NCBI GenBank assembly: GCA_021229015.1
Contig: CM037783.1
Span: forward strand, 22,921,751-22,985,750
Direction of reading: 5' to 3'
From: Solen grandis
Taxonomy: Eukaryota > Mollusca > Bivalvia > Adapedonta > Solenidae
DNA length: 64,000 nucleotides
Position 1 is the first letter of the stretch, and each line of letters starts with the position of its first letter. Positions 36,345 to 49,481 of the stretch are shown piece by piece. A program made the translations under genes and the position numbers. Below the pieces are notes generated by a model. That model searched no databases. It was not told the DNA's origin and was given only the letters and a program-made list of their open reading frames with translations.

Positions 36345-39300
36345 AGGACTTTCTGCCTAAAGCAGAAAGTCCTATTGGGTTTGTTATGTTTATTAGGGCT
36401 TTCTGCTTTCCGCAGAAAGACCTTTTGGGTTTGTTCTGTCTTTTATTATTATTATTATTCTTTTTTTCCAACCTTTTCATGTTGTTATTTCATTAAGTTG
36501 CTGAAGGTCTAGGACAAAGAAATTCTATCATCAGACACCTGAAGCAATGGCATTTTGGAATATGTTATTTTTATCTTCACATGACGTCACATGACGTCAG
36601 AACTAAAAATAGCTACCAAAGTTTGTACGCGCTGTACAGCCGTCATTTATGGACGGACTGTCATAGAATTTTCACAGAAGTTATATATTAAGACCTAATT
36701 GTGCAGGATTATATAGGTTTGCCAAGATTCGAAAGAACTAAGGTTCTATGGCGAATCGAAGATTCGAACCAAGGACGTCAAATTTCAAATCCATATAAAA
36801 TCGATTCTAGATGAGATAGAAAGTTGATATTTGGCAAGATTATTCCTCTCTGTGTTTCCTTTACATTTTGTAAAGATGAACGTCATATGACGTCATATGA
36901 CGTCATCAAGTTGTATAGAATTTCCGATTTCTTGATGCCAATTTACTCATGTTGCAAAGGTTCATAGCCAATAAAAATTAAATGTCTTATGTAGGTAATC
37001 AGGAACATTTAGATTCAATGTCTAAAATTTTCATATGACGTCACATGACGTCAGAACTAAAAATAGCTACCAAAGTTTGTACGCGCTGTACAGCCGTCAT
37101 TTATGGACGGATTGGCATGGAATTTTCACAGAAGTTATATATTACGACCTCATTGTGCAGGATTATATAGGTTTGCCAATATTCGAAAGAACTAAGGTTC
37201 TATGGCGAATCGAAGATTCGAACCAAGGACGTCAAATTTCAAATCCATATGAAAAACGTTTCTGATGAGAAGAAAGTTGATATTTGGCGAGATCATACGT
37301 CTCTGAGTTTCCTTTGCATTTTGTAAAGATGAACGTCATAAGACGTCATATGACATCATCAAGTTGTATAGAATTTCCGATTTCTTGATGTCAATTTTCC
37401 TCATGTTGCAAAGCTTCATAGACAATGCAAATTAAATGTCCTTTGTACATAATCAGGAACATTTAGATTCAATGTTTAAAATTTTCATATGACGTCACAT
37501 GACGTCAGAACTATAAATAACTACCAAAGTATGTCCGCTCTGTACAGCCGTCATTTATTGATAGATTGGCATGGAATCTTCACAGAAGTTATATATTACG
37601 ACCTCATTGTGCAGGATTCTATAGGTTTGCCAAGATTCGAAAGAACTAAGGTTCTTTGACGAATCCAAGATTCGAACCAAGGACATCAAATTTTAAATAC
37701 GTATAAAATCGTTTCTAGATGAGATAGAAATTTGATTTTTAGCGAGCTTATACGTCTCTGTGTTTCCTTTGCATTTTGTAAAGATGAACGTCATATGACG
37801 TCATCAAATTGTAGAGAATTTCCGATTCCTGAATATCAATTTACTTATGTTGCAATGGTTCATAGACAATGAAAATTTAATGTCCTATGTAGGTAATCAT
37901 GAACATTAAGATTTAATGAGTAAAATTTTCATATGACGTCACATGACATCAAAACTTAAAAAAGCTACCAAAGTTCATCCGCGCTGCACAGCCGTCATTT
38001 ATGGACGGATTGGCATGGAATTTTCACAGAAGTTATATATTAAGACTTCATTGTGCAGGATTATATAGGTTTGCCAAAATTCGAAAAACACCAGGTTTGT
38101 CATGGTTTGCAGTGCAGAAAGCCCTATCTTTTGTTCAAAACAAAAGAAGTCTAGTTATTATTATTATTATTATTATTCTTTTCTTCTTCCTAACTAAACG
38201 CTTATTTTTATATGTTGCAATAGTCCTAGGACGATGAAATTTTTATGGCTTATTAGTCACGTGAGGAAATTTTGATTTCAATGATTTTCAGCACCCTATG
38301 ACGTCACATGACGTCACAGCTAAAAATAGTGAAAAATGGTGTTCGCGCTCTACAGCCGTCATTTATGGTCGGATTTTCTTCAAATTTTTACAGATGGTAC
38401 ATCTTGAATCAAAGGTGTGCATATCCTGTCAGCTAACCGAAATTCCGAAAGACCGAAGTTCTGTGGCTGAAATAAGATTCGAACATAGGACCGAAAATTT
38501 CATTTTAGGATAAAAGAGCTTCAGGATGAGATAGAAAGTTGAAACTTACACAGTTTGCAGTTCTGCAGAATTTCTACAAACATTTTGAGGCGTGACGTCA
38601 TATGACGTCATGTGACGTCATAAGCATACTTCTTAATTTTCATTTTAGGGCAATGATTTCGACATGATGCCAGTTGTTCAGAATAATGAAAATTTCAGAG
38701 TTATGAAAGGAAAGTATGCGCTTTTGAACAAAAGCATCTTCAGCACCCTATGACGTCATGTGACGTCACAGCTAAAAATAGTGAAAAAAGGTGTTCGCGC
38801 TCTACAGCCGTCATTTATGGTCGGATTTTCTTCAAATTTTCACAGATGGTACATCTTGAATCAAAGGTGTGCATATCCTGTCAGCTTACCGAAATTCCGA
38901 AAGACCGAAGTTCTGTGGCAGAAATAAGATTCGAACATAGGACCGAAAATTTCATTTTAGGATAAAAGAGCTTCAGGATGAGATAGAAAGTTGAAACTTA
39001 CACAGTTTGCAGTTCTGCAGAATTTCTACAAAAATTTTGAGTCGTGACGTCATATGAAGTCATGTGACGTCATAAGCATACTTCTTAATTTTCATTTTTG
39101 GGCAATGATTTCGACATGATGCCAGTTGTTCAGAATAATGAAAATTTCAGAGTTATGAAAGCAAAGTATGCGCTTTTGAACAAAAGCATCTTCAGCACCC
39201 TATGACGTCACATGACGTCACAGCAAAAAATAGTGAAAAATGGTGTTTACGCTCTACAGCCGTCATTTATGGTCGGATTTTCTTCAAATTTTCACAGATG

Positions 39301-40153
39301 GTACATTTTGAAACTCAGGTGTGCATATCCTGTCAACTAACCGAAATTCCCAAAGACCGAAGTTCTGTGGCTGAAATAAGATTCGAACAAAGGACCGATA
39401 ATTTCATTTTAGGATTAAAGAGCTTCAGGATGAGATAGAAAGTTGAAACTTACACAGTTTACAGTTCTGCAGAATTTCTACATATATCTTGAGTCTTGAC
39501 GTCATATGACGTCTTGTGACGTCATAAGCATACTTCTTAATTTTCATTTTTGGGCAATGATTTTGACATGATGCCAGTTGTTCAGAATAACGAAAATTTC
39601 AGAGCTATGACAGTAAAATATGCCCTTTTGAACAAAAGCATCTTTAGCACACTATGACGTCATGTGACGTCAGAGCTAAATATAGTGAAAAATGGTGTTC
39701 ACGCTCTATAGCCGCTATTTATGGTCGGATTTTCTTCAAATTTTCACAGATGGTACATCTTGAAAGTTAGGTGTGCATATCCTGTCAGCTAATCGAAATT
39801 CCGAAAGACCGAAGTTCTGTGGCTGAAATAAGATTCGAACATAGGACCGAAAATTTCATTTTAGGATTAGAGAGCTTCAGGATGAGATAGAAAGTTGAAA
39901 CTTAAACAGTTTGCAGTTCTGCAGAATTTCTACATATGTTTAGAGTTATGATATCATATGACGTCATGTGACGTCACAGACTAATACTTAGTTCTTATCA
40001 TTTGCACTAATTTCGGAATATAATGTCAATTGTTCAGCATGAACATGAAATACTACCAGAGGTGAGTCATTACATGAAACTTCTATCTCCTGCTTTTTGC
40101 ATTAACACAGCTTGCAGAAAGTCCTATCATTCGTTTTCACGAATGACATCTAG
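36345..40153 (+). mobile_element. Element E14, complete, with E13 nested in its microsatellite
   Basis: The 5' terminus AGGACTTTCTGC at 36345 is followed by a few bases of its (ATT)n, then by the whole of E13 (36395-38154). The microsatellite and leader then resume, with type A units near 38300, 38751, 39203 and 39658. The tail, GCAGAAAGTCCT at 40114 and CTAG at 40150-40153 close it. This is the cleanest example of one element inserted in the (ATT)n of another. Confidence 0.85.
36395..38154 (+). mobile_element. Element E13, complete, type C subfamily
   Basis: The 5' terminus begins AGGGCTTTCTGC and is followed by TTTTGGGTTTGTTCTGTCT, (ATT)n and the leader CTTTTTTTCCAACC. Four type C units (doublets near 36579, 37037, 37492 and 37936, about 455 bp apart) carry GAACTAAAAATAGCTACCAA and GTACGCGCTGTACAGCC. 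The 3' end is GCAGAAAGCCCT at 38114, hairpin CTTTTGTT/AACAAAAG and CTAG at 38151-38154. The 5' G and 3' C changes relative to the main family pair with each other. Confidence 0.85.
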
Positions 40154-40155
40154 TT

Positions 40156-42103
40156 AGGACTTTCTGCCTAAAGCAGAAAGTCCTATTGGGTTTGTTATGT
40201 TTATTATTATTATTATTATTATTATTCTTTTCTTCCTCACGGATTTTCATATGTTGCAATCGTCCTAGGAGAATGAAATTTCGATGGCATATTATTCATA
40301 TGCGTAATTAAAAAATTCTATAATTTTCATATGCCTATGACGTCATATGACGTCACACTTGGCAATTTGCTACAAAAGTTTGTACGCGGTCCAGAGCGAT
40401 AATTAATAAACCGATTTTCATCAAATTTTCACAGAATGTGTACATTAAGTTCTAGTTGTGCATCTCGTTGTCCGTTTTTCAAAATTCGAAAAGCACAAGG
40501 TTCTATGGCGAATGCAAGATTCAAACCAAGGACGTCAAATTGATAAATGCTCATAAAATCGTCCCTAAATGAGACAGAAGGTTGATATTTTGTCAGTATA
40601 TAGATCTCCGATAGATTTAAATATTTTGTGAAAATGGACGTCTTGTGACGTCATATGACGTCATCAAATTTCTAATTTTTAAACACATAATTATATATGT
40701 TAATATGGTCCAAGGACAATGAAATTTTGATGTCATATTCTCCAAGAAATGTTATTTTGAATTCTATGATTTTCATATCTCTATGACGTCATATGACGTC
40801 ACACTTGAAATAAGCTACAAAACTTTGTACGCGGTCCAGAGCCATTATTAATGAACCGATTTTCATCAAATTTTCACAGAATGTGTATATTAAGTTCTAG
40901 TTGTGCATCCCGGTGTCCGTTTTTCAAAATTCGAAAAGTCCAAGGTTCTATAGCGATTCCAAGATTCGAACCAAGGTCGTAAATTTTCAAATTCTTATAA
41001 AATCGGTCCTATTTGAGACAGAAAGATGATATTGGGTCAGTATATAGGTCTCTGGGAGTCTTAAACATTTTGTGAAAATAAATGTCATATGACGTCACGT
41101 GACGTCATTATATGATAATGAATTTCTAATTCTAACAAGATTATTTCTATATATTGAATTTTTTGAAGGGCAATGAAAATTTAATGCCGCATGCTTCAGA
41201 TGCTGAAATTTCGATTTCAATGATTTTCAGAAGTCTATGACGTCATATGACGTCACATTTGAAATTGACTAAGAAAGCTTGTACACGGTCCAGAGCCATT
41301 ATTAATGGGCCGATTTTCATCAAATTTTCACAGAATGTGTATATTACGTTCTTATTGTGTATACCGGTGTCCGTTTTTCAAAATTCGAAAAGTCCAAGCA
41401 TATATGGCGGATCCAAGATTCGAACCAATGACGTCAATATTTAAATGCTTATAAAAACTGTCCTATTTGAGATAGAAAGCTGAAATTTTGTCAGTTAGTA
41501 GGTCTCTGGGTGTCTTAACAATTATGTGAAAATAAACGTCATATGACGTCACGTGACGTCATTTGTTTATTATTATTATTCTTTTCTTCTTCCTAACTTA
41601 ACGCTTATTTTAATATGTTGCAATAGTCCTAGGACGATGAAATTTTTATGGGTTATTAGGCACGTGAGGAAATTTTGATGTCACCCCTACTGCATATATG
41701 TAGCCATATCTCAATAAATATCGATTTTTGTAAATATATGTATGAATAAGAATTATAGCTGAATAATTGACGTTTCCAAAGATATTTAGTTTATTAAAAT
41801 TGGTTTACGCAATACAAAGTTAAAAGCAAGAAAACTAAATGAAATGAAGCTAATTTTGCTGATAATATGCTGTTTTCTTGAGGTTTAACAGTCAATATCT
41901 CAGAAACGACTGAAGATAAGTTTATACATTATGCGTATAAAATGTAGCATGTTTTAAGAGCTTTCTAACGGTACCAAGTTTATTGAAATTGGACTTCATA
42001 TAAGAAAGTTACATGGAAAATAAGATATTTCATAATCATGCATCATAAAAATATGGAAAAGGTCACGCGCAGGGGTCACCAAGCTTAAATACTTGCGCAA
42101 CGA

Positions 42104-42139
<36 letters not shown>

Positions 42140-42174
42140 CAAATTGCAATTGATGGGCTATATCTTGATTTTTT

Positions 42175-42205
<31 letters not shown>

Positions 42206-42696
42206 CGAATGTTGACTGTTTCCAAAATAAGTATTGAAGTTAATACATGTACAACGGCACAAGACAAAAATCCGTATTTGCAACACTATGTAGCTAGCGA
42301 GCAGTTTGCAAGCCTTGAAAAATTCACACGCAGCCCCACATTTTAGACCATCTAAAAACTGCATTGTTATGCTAACGATATTCATATTGCATCAGTTTGT
42401 AGGCTGGGATGTTACCTTTCAAAATATCACCATAGTTCGAAATTCCATGAATTTATGGCAAAACTACGGAAGCCCAAACACGCCAAAATCGCTAAATACG
42501 ATTAACTACGTTACAGGTGTCGAAAGGATATAGCACTATACAAATATTCAATACTTCTTCCTAATGAGGCTAAAATTAAACAAGGTTACAACTGAGCTGG
42601 AGTAATGAAATTCTATGTGTGATGAAAGTTAGAAACTTACATTTGAAGCAGATGTTGCAGAAAGTCCTATCATTCGTTTAAACGAATGACATCTAG
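40156..42696 (+). mobile_element. Element E15, complete, B units plus cassette M
   Basis: The 5' terminus starts two bases after the CTAG of E14. (ATT)n and a short leader are followed by type B units near 40338, 40787 and 41238, a second (ATT)n leader at about 41567 and cassette M at 41683. GCAGAAAGTCCT is at 42657, the palindromic hairpin follows, and CTAG is at 42693-42696. With no insertion inside it, this 2.54-kb copy is a good reference for the B+M type. Confidence 0.85.
41683..42656 (+). repeat. Cassette M, copy 4, with internal deletion
   Basis: It matches the other copies up to ACTTACATTTGAA near 42645, then jumps to GCAGATGTTGCAG. About 190 bp present in the other copies is lost at a two-base AA microhomology. 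The TTG repeat is long here (about 42175-42204). Confidence 0.7.
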
Positions 42697-44695
42697 TTAT
42701 TATTATTATTATTATTATTCTTTTCTTCTTCCTAACTAAACGCTTATTTTTATATGTTGCAATAGTCCTAGGACGATGAAATTTTTATGGCTTATTAGTC
42801 ACGTGAGGAAATTTTGATTTCAATGATTTTCAGCACCCTATGACGTCACATGACGTCACAGCTAAAAATAGTGAAAAATGGTGTTCGCGCTCTACAGCCG
42901 TCATTTATGGTCGGATTTTCTTCTAATTTTTACAGATGGTACATCTTGAATCAAAGGTGTGCATATCCTGTCAGCTAACCGAAATTCCGAAAGACCGAAG
43001 TTCTGTGGCTGAAATAAGATTCGAACATAGGACCGAAAATTTCATTTTAGGATAAAAGAGCTTCAGGATGAGATAGAAAATTGAAACTTACACAGTTTGC
43101 AGTTCTGCAGAATTTCTACAAATATTTTGAGGCGTGACGTCATATGACGTCATGTGACGTCATAAGCATACTTCTTAATTTTCATTTTAGGGAAATGATT
43201 TCGACATGATGCCAGTTGTTCAGAATAATGAAAATTTCAGAGTTATGAAAGGAAAGTATGCGCTTTTGAACAAAAGCATCTTCAGCACCCTATGACGTCA
43301 TGTGACGTCACAGCTAAAAATAGTGAAAAAAGGTGTTCGCGCTCTACAGCCGTCATTTATGGTCGGATTTTCTTCAAATTTTCACAGATGGTACATCTTG
43401 AATCAAAGGTGTGCATATCCTGTCAGCTAACCGAAATTCCGAAAGACCGAAGTTCTGTGGCTGAAATAAGATTCGAACATAGGACCGAAAATTTCATTTT
43501 AGGATTAAAGAGCTTCAGGAAGAGATAGAAAGTTGAAACTTACACAGTTTGCAGTTCTGCAGAATTTCTACAAATATTTTGAGTCGTGACGTCATATGAC
43601 GTAATGTGACGTCATAACCATACTTCTTAATTTTCATTTTAGGGCAATGATTTCGACATGATGCCAGTTGTTCAGAATAATGAAAATTTCAGAGTTATGA
43701 AAGCAAAATATCTGCTTTTGAACAAAAGCATTTTCAGCACCCTATGACGTCACATGACGTCACAGTAAAACATAGTGAAAAATGGTGTTCTCGCTCTACC
43801 GCCGTCATTTATGGTCAGATTTTCTTCAAATTTTCACAGATGGTGCATTTTGAAACTCATGTGTGCATATCCTGTCAGCTAACCAAACTTCCAAAAGACT
43901 GAAGTTTTGTGGCTGAAAAAAGATTCGAACATAGGACCGAACATTTCATTTTAGGATTAAAGAGCTTCAGGATGAGATAGAAGGTTGAAACTTACACAGT
44001 TTGCAGTTCTGCAGAATTTCTACATATATCTTGAGTTTTGACGTCATATGACGTCTTGTGACGTCATAAGCATACTTCTTAATTTTCATTTTAGGGCAAT
44101 GATTTTGACATGATGCCAGTTGTTCAGAATAACGAAAATGTCAGAGTTATGACAGTAAAGTATGCCCTTTTGAACAAAAGCATCTTTAGCACACTATGAC
44201 GTCATGTGACGTCACAGCTAAAAATAGTGAAAAATGGTGTTCACGCTCTACAGCCGCCATTTATGGTCGGATTTTCTTCAAATTTTCACAGATGATACAT
44301 CTTGAAAGTTAAGTGTGCATATCCTGTCAGCTAACCGAAATTCCGAAAGACCGAAGTTCTGTGGCTGAAATAAGATTCGAACATTGGATCGAAAATTTCA
44401 TTTTAGGATTAGAGAGCTTCAGGATGAGATAGAAAGTTGAAACTTAAACAGTTTGCAGTTCTTCGGAATTTCTACATATGTTTAGAGTTATGACGTCATA
44501 TGACGTCATGTGACGTCACAGACTAATACTTAGTTCTTCTCATTTGCACTAATTTCGGAATATAATTTCAATTGTTCAGCATGAACATGAAATACTACCA
44601 GAGGTGAGTCATTACATGGAACTTCTATCTCCTGCTTTTTGCATTAACACAGCTTGCAGAAAGTCCTATCATTCGTTTTCACGAATGACATCTAG
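42697..44695 (+). mobile_element. Element E16, four type A units
   Basis: (ATT)n and leader precede units near 42841, 43293, 43744 and 44198, then the GTTCAGCATGAACATG tail. GCAGAAAGTCCT is at 44656 and CTAG at 44692-44695. Its third unit has the GACGTCTTGTGACGTC variant shared with E3, E4 and E14. Confidence 0.8.
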
Positions 44696-47231
44696 TTATT
44701 ATTATTATTCTTCCAACCTTATTCAATAGTTAATTTATATATGTTGCCAATGGTCAAGCAACATGAAAATTAAAATGCTTCGACAAAAAAGTATAAATTT
44801 TTAAATTCAATAATTTTTAATTTTCTATGACGTCAATTGACGTCAGATTTGACGTCAGCTTTAAAAGTTTGTTCGCGCTCTAGAGCCTTCAATTCTGGTC
44901 TGATTTTCTTGATATTTTCACAGTAGATGTATTTTAGAATGTAGATGTGCACCCTGGCATTCAAATTTCCAAATTTGAAAAGATTAAGATTTTATGGCAA
45001 GACCAAGATTCGAACTTAGGTCCAAAATTTATATTTTAATGTTACAAGTGAACCTAATTCGTTAGAAGCATGAAAATTGGACAGCATATCGGCGAAGAGG
45101 TCTGCTTTCTATTTCCTGAAGGACTTTATGTCAAGTCACGTGGTGATGACGTCATACAATAGACAAAAAGCATATTTTTGAATAAAATATTTTGCTCTGG
45201 TATCATTACTTTTGACTCAATCTTTTTGAAAATTGTATTGCAGAATTAAAATTTTAAATTTAAATTATTTATTTTTAATTTTCAATGACGTCAAATGACG
45301 TCAGATTTGACGTCAGCTTTAAAAGTTTGTTTGCGCTCTAAAGGCTTCAATTCTGGTCCGATTATCTTGATATTTTCACAGAAGATGTATTTTAGGATGT
45401 AGATGTGCACTTTGGCATTCAAATTTCCAAATTTGAAAATATAAAGATATCATGGCAAAACCGAGTTTCGAACTTAGGTCCTTACATTATATTTTAATGT
45501 TACAAAGCCCCCTGATGCGTTAGAAGCATGAAAATTGGATAGCATATCGGCATAGAGGTTTACATTCTTTTTCTGAATGACTTTCTTTTAAGTCACGTGC
45601 TTATGACGTCATTAAAAAGACAAAAAGGCATTTTTTTATCATTTCTCTTGCTCTGGTATCATGAATTTGGAATCAATCTTAATTGAAATCTTCAGAATTG
45701 ATAGAGTTAAAATTGAAGTGATGCATACTGCAAGAAATGTTTGATTTGTCACGTGGTTATGACGTCATGAATACTAAAGCAAGAATTATGTTAAAAATTC
45801 ATATAAAATCGCCAATTAGATCAATGAACTTAAAATTTTCAAAAATGTCGAAAATTAGTACGTTCATAAGGGTTTGAAAATTTTAAGTTATTACGTCATC
45901 AAACATGGCAGATATTCATGTTTGATGGAACGCTTACTTGAAAATGTGAAAACAAACCTGTTCATAGTCTCGAAGATTTTTTTTCTGGATTAATATAATG
46001 TTAGCTAATCATGCCCTTCCAAGGTCTTTAGTCACTTGATTTTGCCGTGGTTGAAATATTAAAATCATTCATTTAAATACGTATTCGCGCTTCAGCGTCA
46101 TGAGTATTGTGGCAATCTAAAACATAACTTAAGGAATTTATGTTGTGTCACTTGTTTATGACAACATTGATTTGTAAGCAAAATACATTAAAAACATCAT
46201 AAGATTGGACATATTAACTTTAAATAAGTAATATTGCCGTGCCTTGACATGCGCAGAAAAGTTCAAGTGATTACGTTATCAAACATGACCTATTCATGTT
46301 TTTCTTTATAGGGCTAATTCATGAAAATATATTAATTTGAAGAAAGAAATGAAAGCGATCATTGGGTTGATTGAGCAAGATCCGATTGTTCTTTTGCAGG
46401 AAAGAGTGCCTGCGTTGAATAGTGAATTGTGGTACATTTTTTACTAAAAGAGTCGCAATTTACGATGAATTAGTAAATTTATACTAGATCCAGAAAACCT
46501 ATGCGGGTAACTTATTGCATTTGCTTTCACGGCTTTCTGCAAACCTTAAGAAAATGACAAATACATGTAGATCTACCTATTGATTTTTTATGTTTTCTAA
46601 ATGTTTAACGGTTTCTTTTTCTAAATCTGTAAAAATAAACAAATATATAAAGCAAATGAATTGTTGAAAGTTTCAAGACGTTTATAACGTTAATTACATA
46701 GAAATAAGAAAGTATTTTCATGATTTTGCTTACACCTCTGCCTTTGTTTCTATCTAATTTTGCAAATGTAAAACTCAATCAATTCAAAGGTTGAAAGTCA
46801 TGGATTTCAAAATATTTTTTTCTTTTTTACAATTTCAATTAAGGGTCAAATTTCAATGAATATTTGTTAAGTAATATGCTTACGAAGAAAAAAATATTAA
46901 AGAATAAAAAAACTTTTAAAATTGATTGAATAACGTAGAAAAAAATATTGAGGATTGTATTATGATAGTAAACGGTTGTGTAATCAAATAAGGTCCAGAT
47001 ATATGCTTTCTCAATATCTTCCTAAGAAGATGAAAATGAAAAAAAAAAAAAAAAAAAAATAAACTTAATTTTGAACATAAGTATATATTTATGATAATGT
47101 GATTTACGTATTAAATTAAACATTAATAGCCAACATTATTCCATTTCTTTGTATTAACTTATATATTCAATACCTTTGAAATAAGCAGACGGAAAGCCGC
47201 TTCGTTTGTATCTTAAACAAACGACTTCTAG
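44696..47231 (+). mobile_element. Element E17, type D subfamily
   Basis: (ATT)n and TTCCAACC leader are followed by two type D units (near 44829 and 45288), which carry TTTGACGTCAGCTTTAAAAG and GCGCTCTAGAGCCTTCAATT. A long tail with spaced CACGTG..TATGACGTCAT motifs follows. A relict ACGGCTTTCTGCAAACCT sits inside the tail at about 46531. The 3' end carries CGGAAAGCCGC near 47190, hairpin TCGTTTGT/ACAAACGA and CTAG at 47228-47231. No matching 5' terminus lies upstream in the window. Confidence 0.75.
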
Positions 47232-47249
47232 TATTTTTATTGCATTTTT

Positions 47250-49481
47250 ACGGCTTTCCGCAAACCTGCGGAAAACGTATAGGGTTTGTTATGTTTCTTC
47301 TTATTATTATTATTCCTCATTTTCCAACCAAATCCAAGAGTTAATTTCAGTATGTTGCCAGTGTCTGAGCAACATGAAAATTAAATTGCCTCGACAAAAA
47401 TTTTTTTAAATTCTATATTTTAAATTTTCAATGCGTTTTGTCAGCATCAAAAGTTGTTCGCGCTCTGGAGCCTTTATTTTTTGTCGTTTTATCTTGATAT
47501 TTTCACAGAAGAAGTATGTTTTGATGTCGATGTGCACCTTGTCTTTCAAATTTTCAAATTCGAAAAATTTAAGACAATTTGGCAAAACCGAGTTTCGAAC
47601 TTTGGTCCTAAAATTATTATTTAATGTTACAAAGGCCACTGATGAGTTAGAAGCATGAAAATTAAACAGCTAATCGGCCCAGTGGTCTACTTTCTTTTTT
47701 CTGAAAGATTACCTTTTAAGTCACGTGGTTATGACGTCATTTAAAGGGCAAAATCCTATTTTTTCAAGGATTTCTCTCGCTCTGGCATCATACATTTCAA
47801 GTAATTTTAATGAAATTGAAATTGCAGCGAAAAAAATTTATCTTTTTATACATTCTATCATTTTCAATTTTCATTGGCGTCATATGACGTCAGCTTTAAA
47901 AGTTTGTTCGCGCTTTAGAGCCTTCAATTCTGGTCCGATTATCTTGAAATTTTTACAGAAGATGTATTTTAGGGTGTAGATGTGCATTTAAATTTCCAAA
48001 TTCGAAAAGATTAAGATTTTATGGCAATACCAGGTTTCGAACTTTGGTCCAAAAACTAAATTTAACTGTTACAAAGTCCCCTGGTTCGTTTGAATCATGA
48101 AAATTGGACAGCATATCGGCATAGAGGTTTACATTCTATTTTCTTCATTTTATTTTGAGTCACGTGGTTATGACGTCATCAAAAAGATAAAAAGCATTTT
48201 TTAAAGATTTCTCTCGCTCTAGTATCATGAATTTTGAGTCAGTCTTAATAAATCTTCAGAATTGATATATTTAAGATTGAAGTGATGCATACTGCAAAAA
48301 AAAAAAAAAAAAAAAAAAATTGTCACGTGGTTATGTCGTCATGCATACTAAAGCAAGAATTGTTTTAAAAAAATCATATAAAATCGCCAATTTGACCAAT
48401 GAATTTATAATTTTCAAAAATGTCGAAACTTAGTACGTTCATAAGGTCTTCAAAATTTCAAGTAATTACGTCATCAAACATGTCGGATATTCATGTTTGA
48501 TGGAATGCCTACTTGAAAACAAACCTGTTCGCGTTCTCGAAGATATTTTTTTTCCGGATTAATATAAAGTTAGCTGAACATGTCCTTGCAAAAAAGTAAT
48601 ATTTTTCTTCAGTCACTTGATTTTGACGTCGTTGAAATATAAAAAAATCATTCATTTCAATATGTATTCGAGCTCTAGCGTCATGAGTATTGATGCCAAT
48701 CTTAAGCATACCTTAGGGAATTTATGTTGTTTCACTTGTTTATGACAACATTGATTTGTAAGCAACATATTTTAAAAAAAAGATCAAAAGATTGGATATA
48801 ATTAAGTAAAATTGCCGTACCTTAACATGCGCAAAAAGTCCAGAAAATTTCAAGTGATTACGTTATCAAACATGACTTATTCATGTTTTTCGTAAAAGGG
48901 CTAATTCATGTAAATCTATTAATTTGAAGAAAGAAATGAAAGTGGTCATTGGTTTGATTGAGCAAGATCCCATTGTTCTTTTGCAGGAATGAGTGCCTGC
49001 GTTGAATAGTGAATTGTGATACGTATTTGAGTAAAGAAGTCGCATTTACGATGAATAAGTATAATTATACTAGAGCCAGAAAACCTATACGGATATCTTA
49101 TTGCATTTGTTATCACGGCTTTCCGCAAACCTGAAGAAAATGACAAATACATGTAATTCATTCCAACTAACGATTTCTAAATGTATAACGGTTTCTTTTT
49201 TTAAATCTGTAAAAATAAGCAAATATAATAAGCAAATGAATTGTTGAAAGTTTCAAGACGTTTATAACGTTAATTATATAGAAATAAGAAAGTATTTTCA
49301 TGTCTGCCTTTCTTTCCAAATGTAAAACTCAATCAATTTAAAGGTTGAAAGTCATGGATTTCAAACTTTGTTTTCTTTACAATTTCAATTATGGGTCAAA
49401 TTGCAACGAATATTTGTTAAGTTATATGCTTACGAAGAAAAAGATATTAAATAAAGAATAAAAAAAAGTTAAAATCGATTC
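47250..49481 (+). mobile_element. Element E18, type D, 3'-truncated
   Basis: The 5' terminus begins ACGGCTTTCCGC, followed by GCGGAAAACGT, ATAGGGTTTGTTATGTTTC and (ATT)n. Type D units lie near 47430 and 47878; the first has lost most TGACGTCA sites. The tail parallels E17, with the relict ACGGCTTTCCGCAAACCT near 49115. Similarity stops abruptly at about 49481 in AAAATCGATT, where E17 and E19 continue towards their 3' ends. Confidence 0.75.

Noticed and set aside
47640..47665. Hammerhead ribozyme core (CTGATGAG...GAAA) in a type D unit
   Set aside because: Stem II cannot form more than one wobble pair, and homologous positions in the other units (GGATGAGATAGAAAGTTGAAA, TTTGAGATAGAAAGTTGATA) lose the essential CUGAUGA. 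Chance resemblance.
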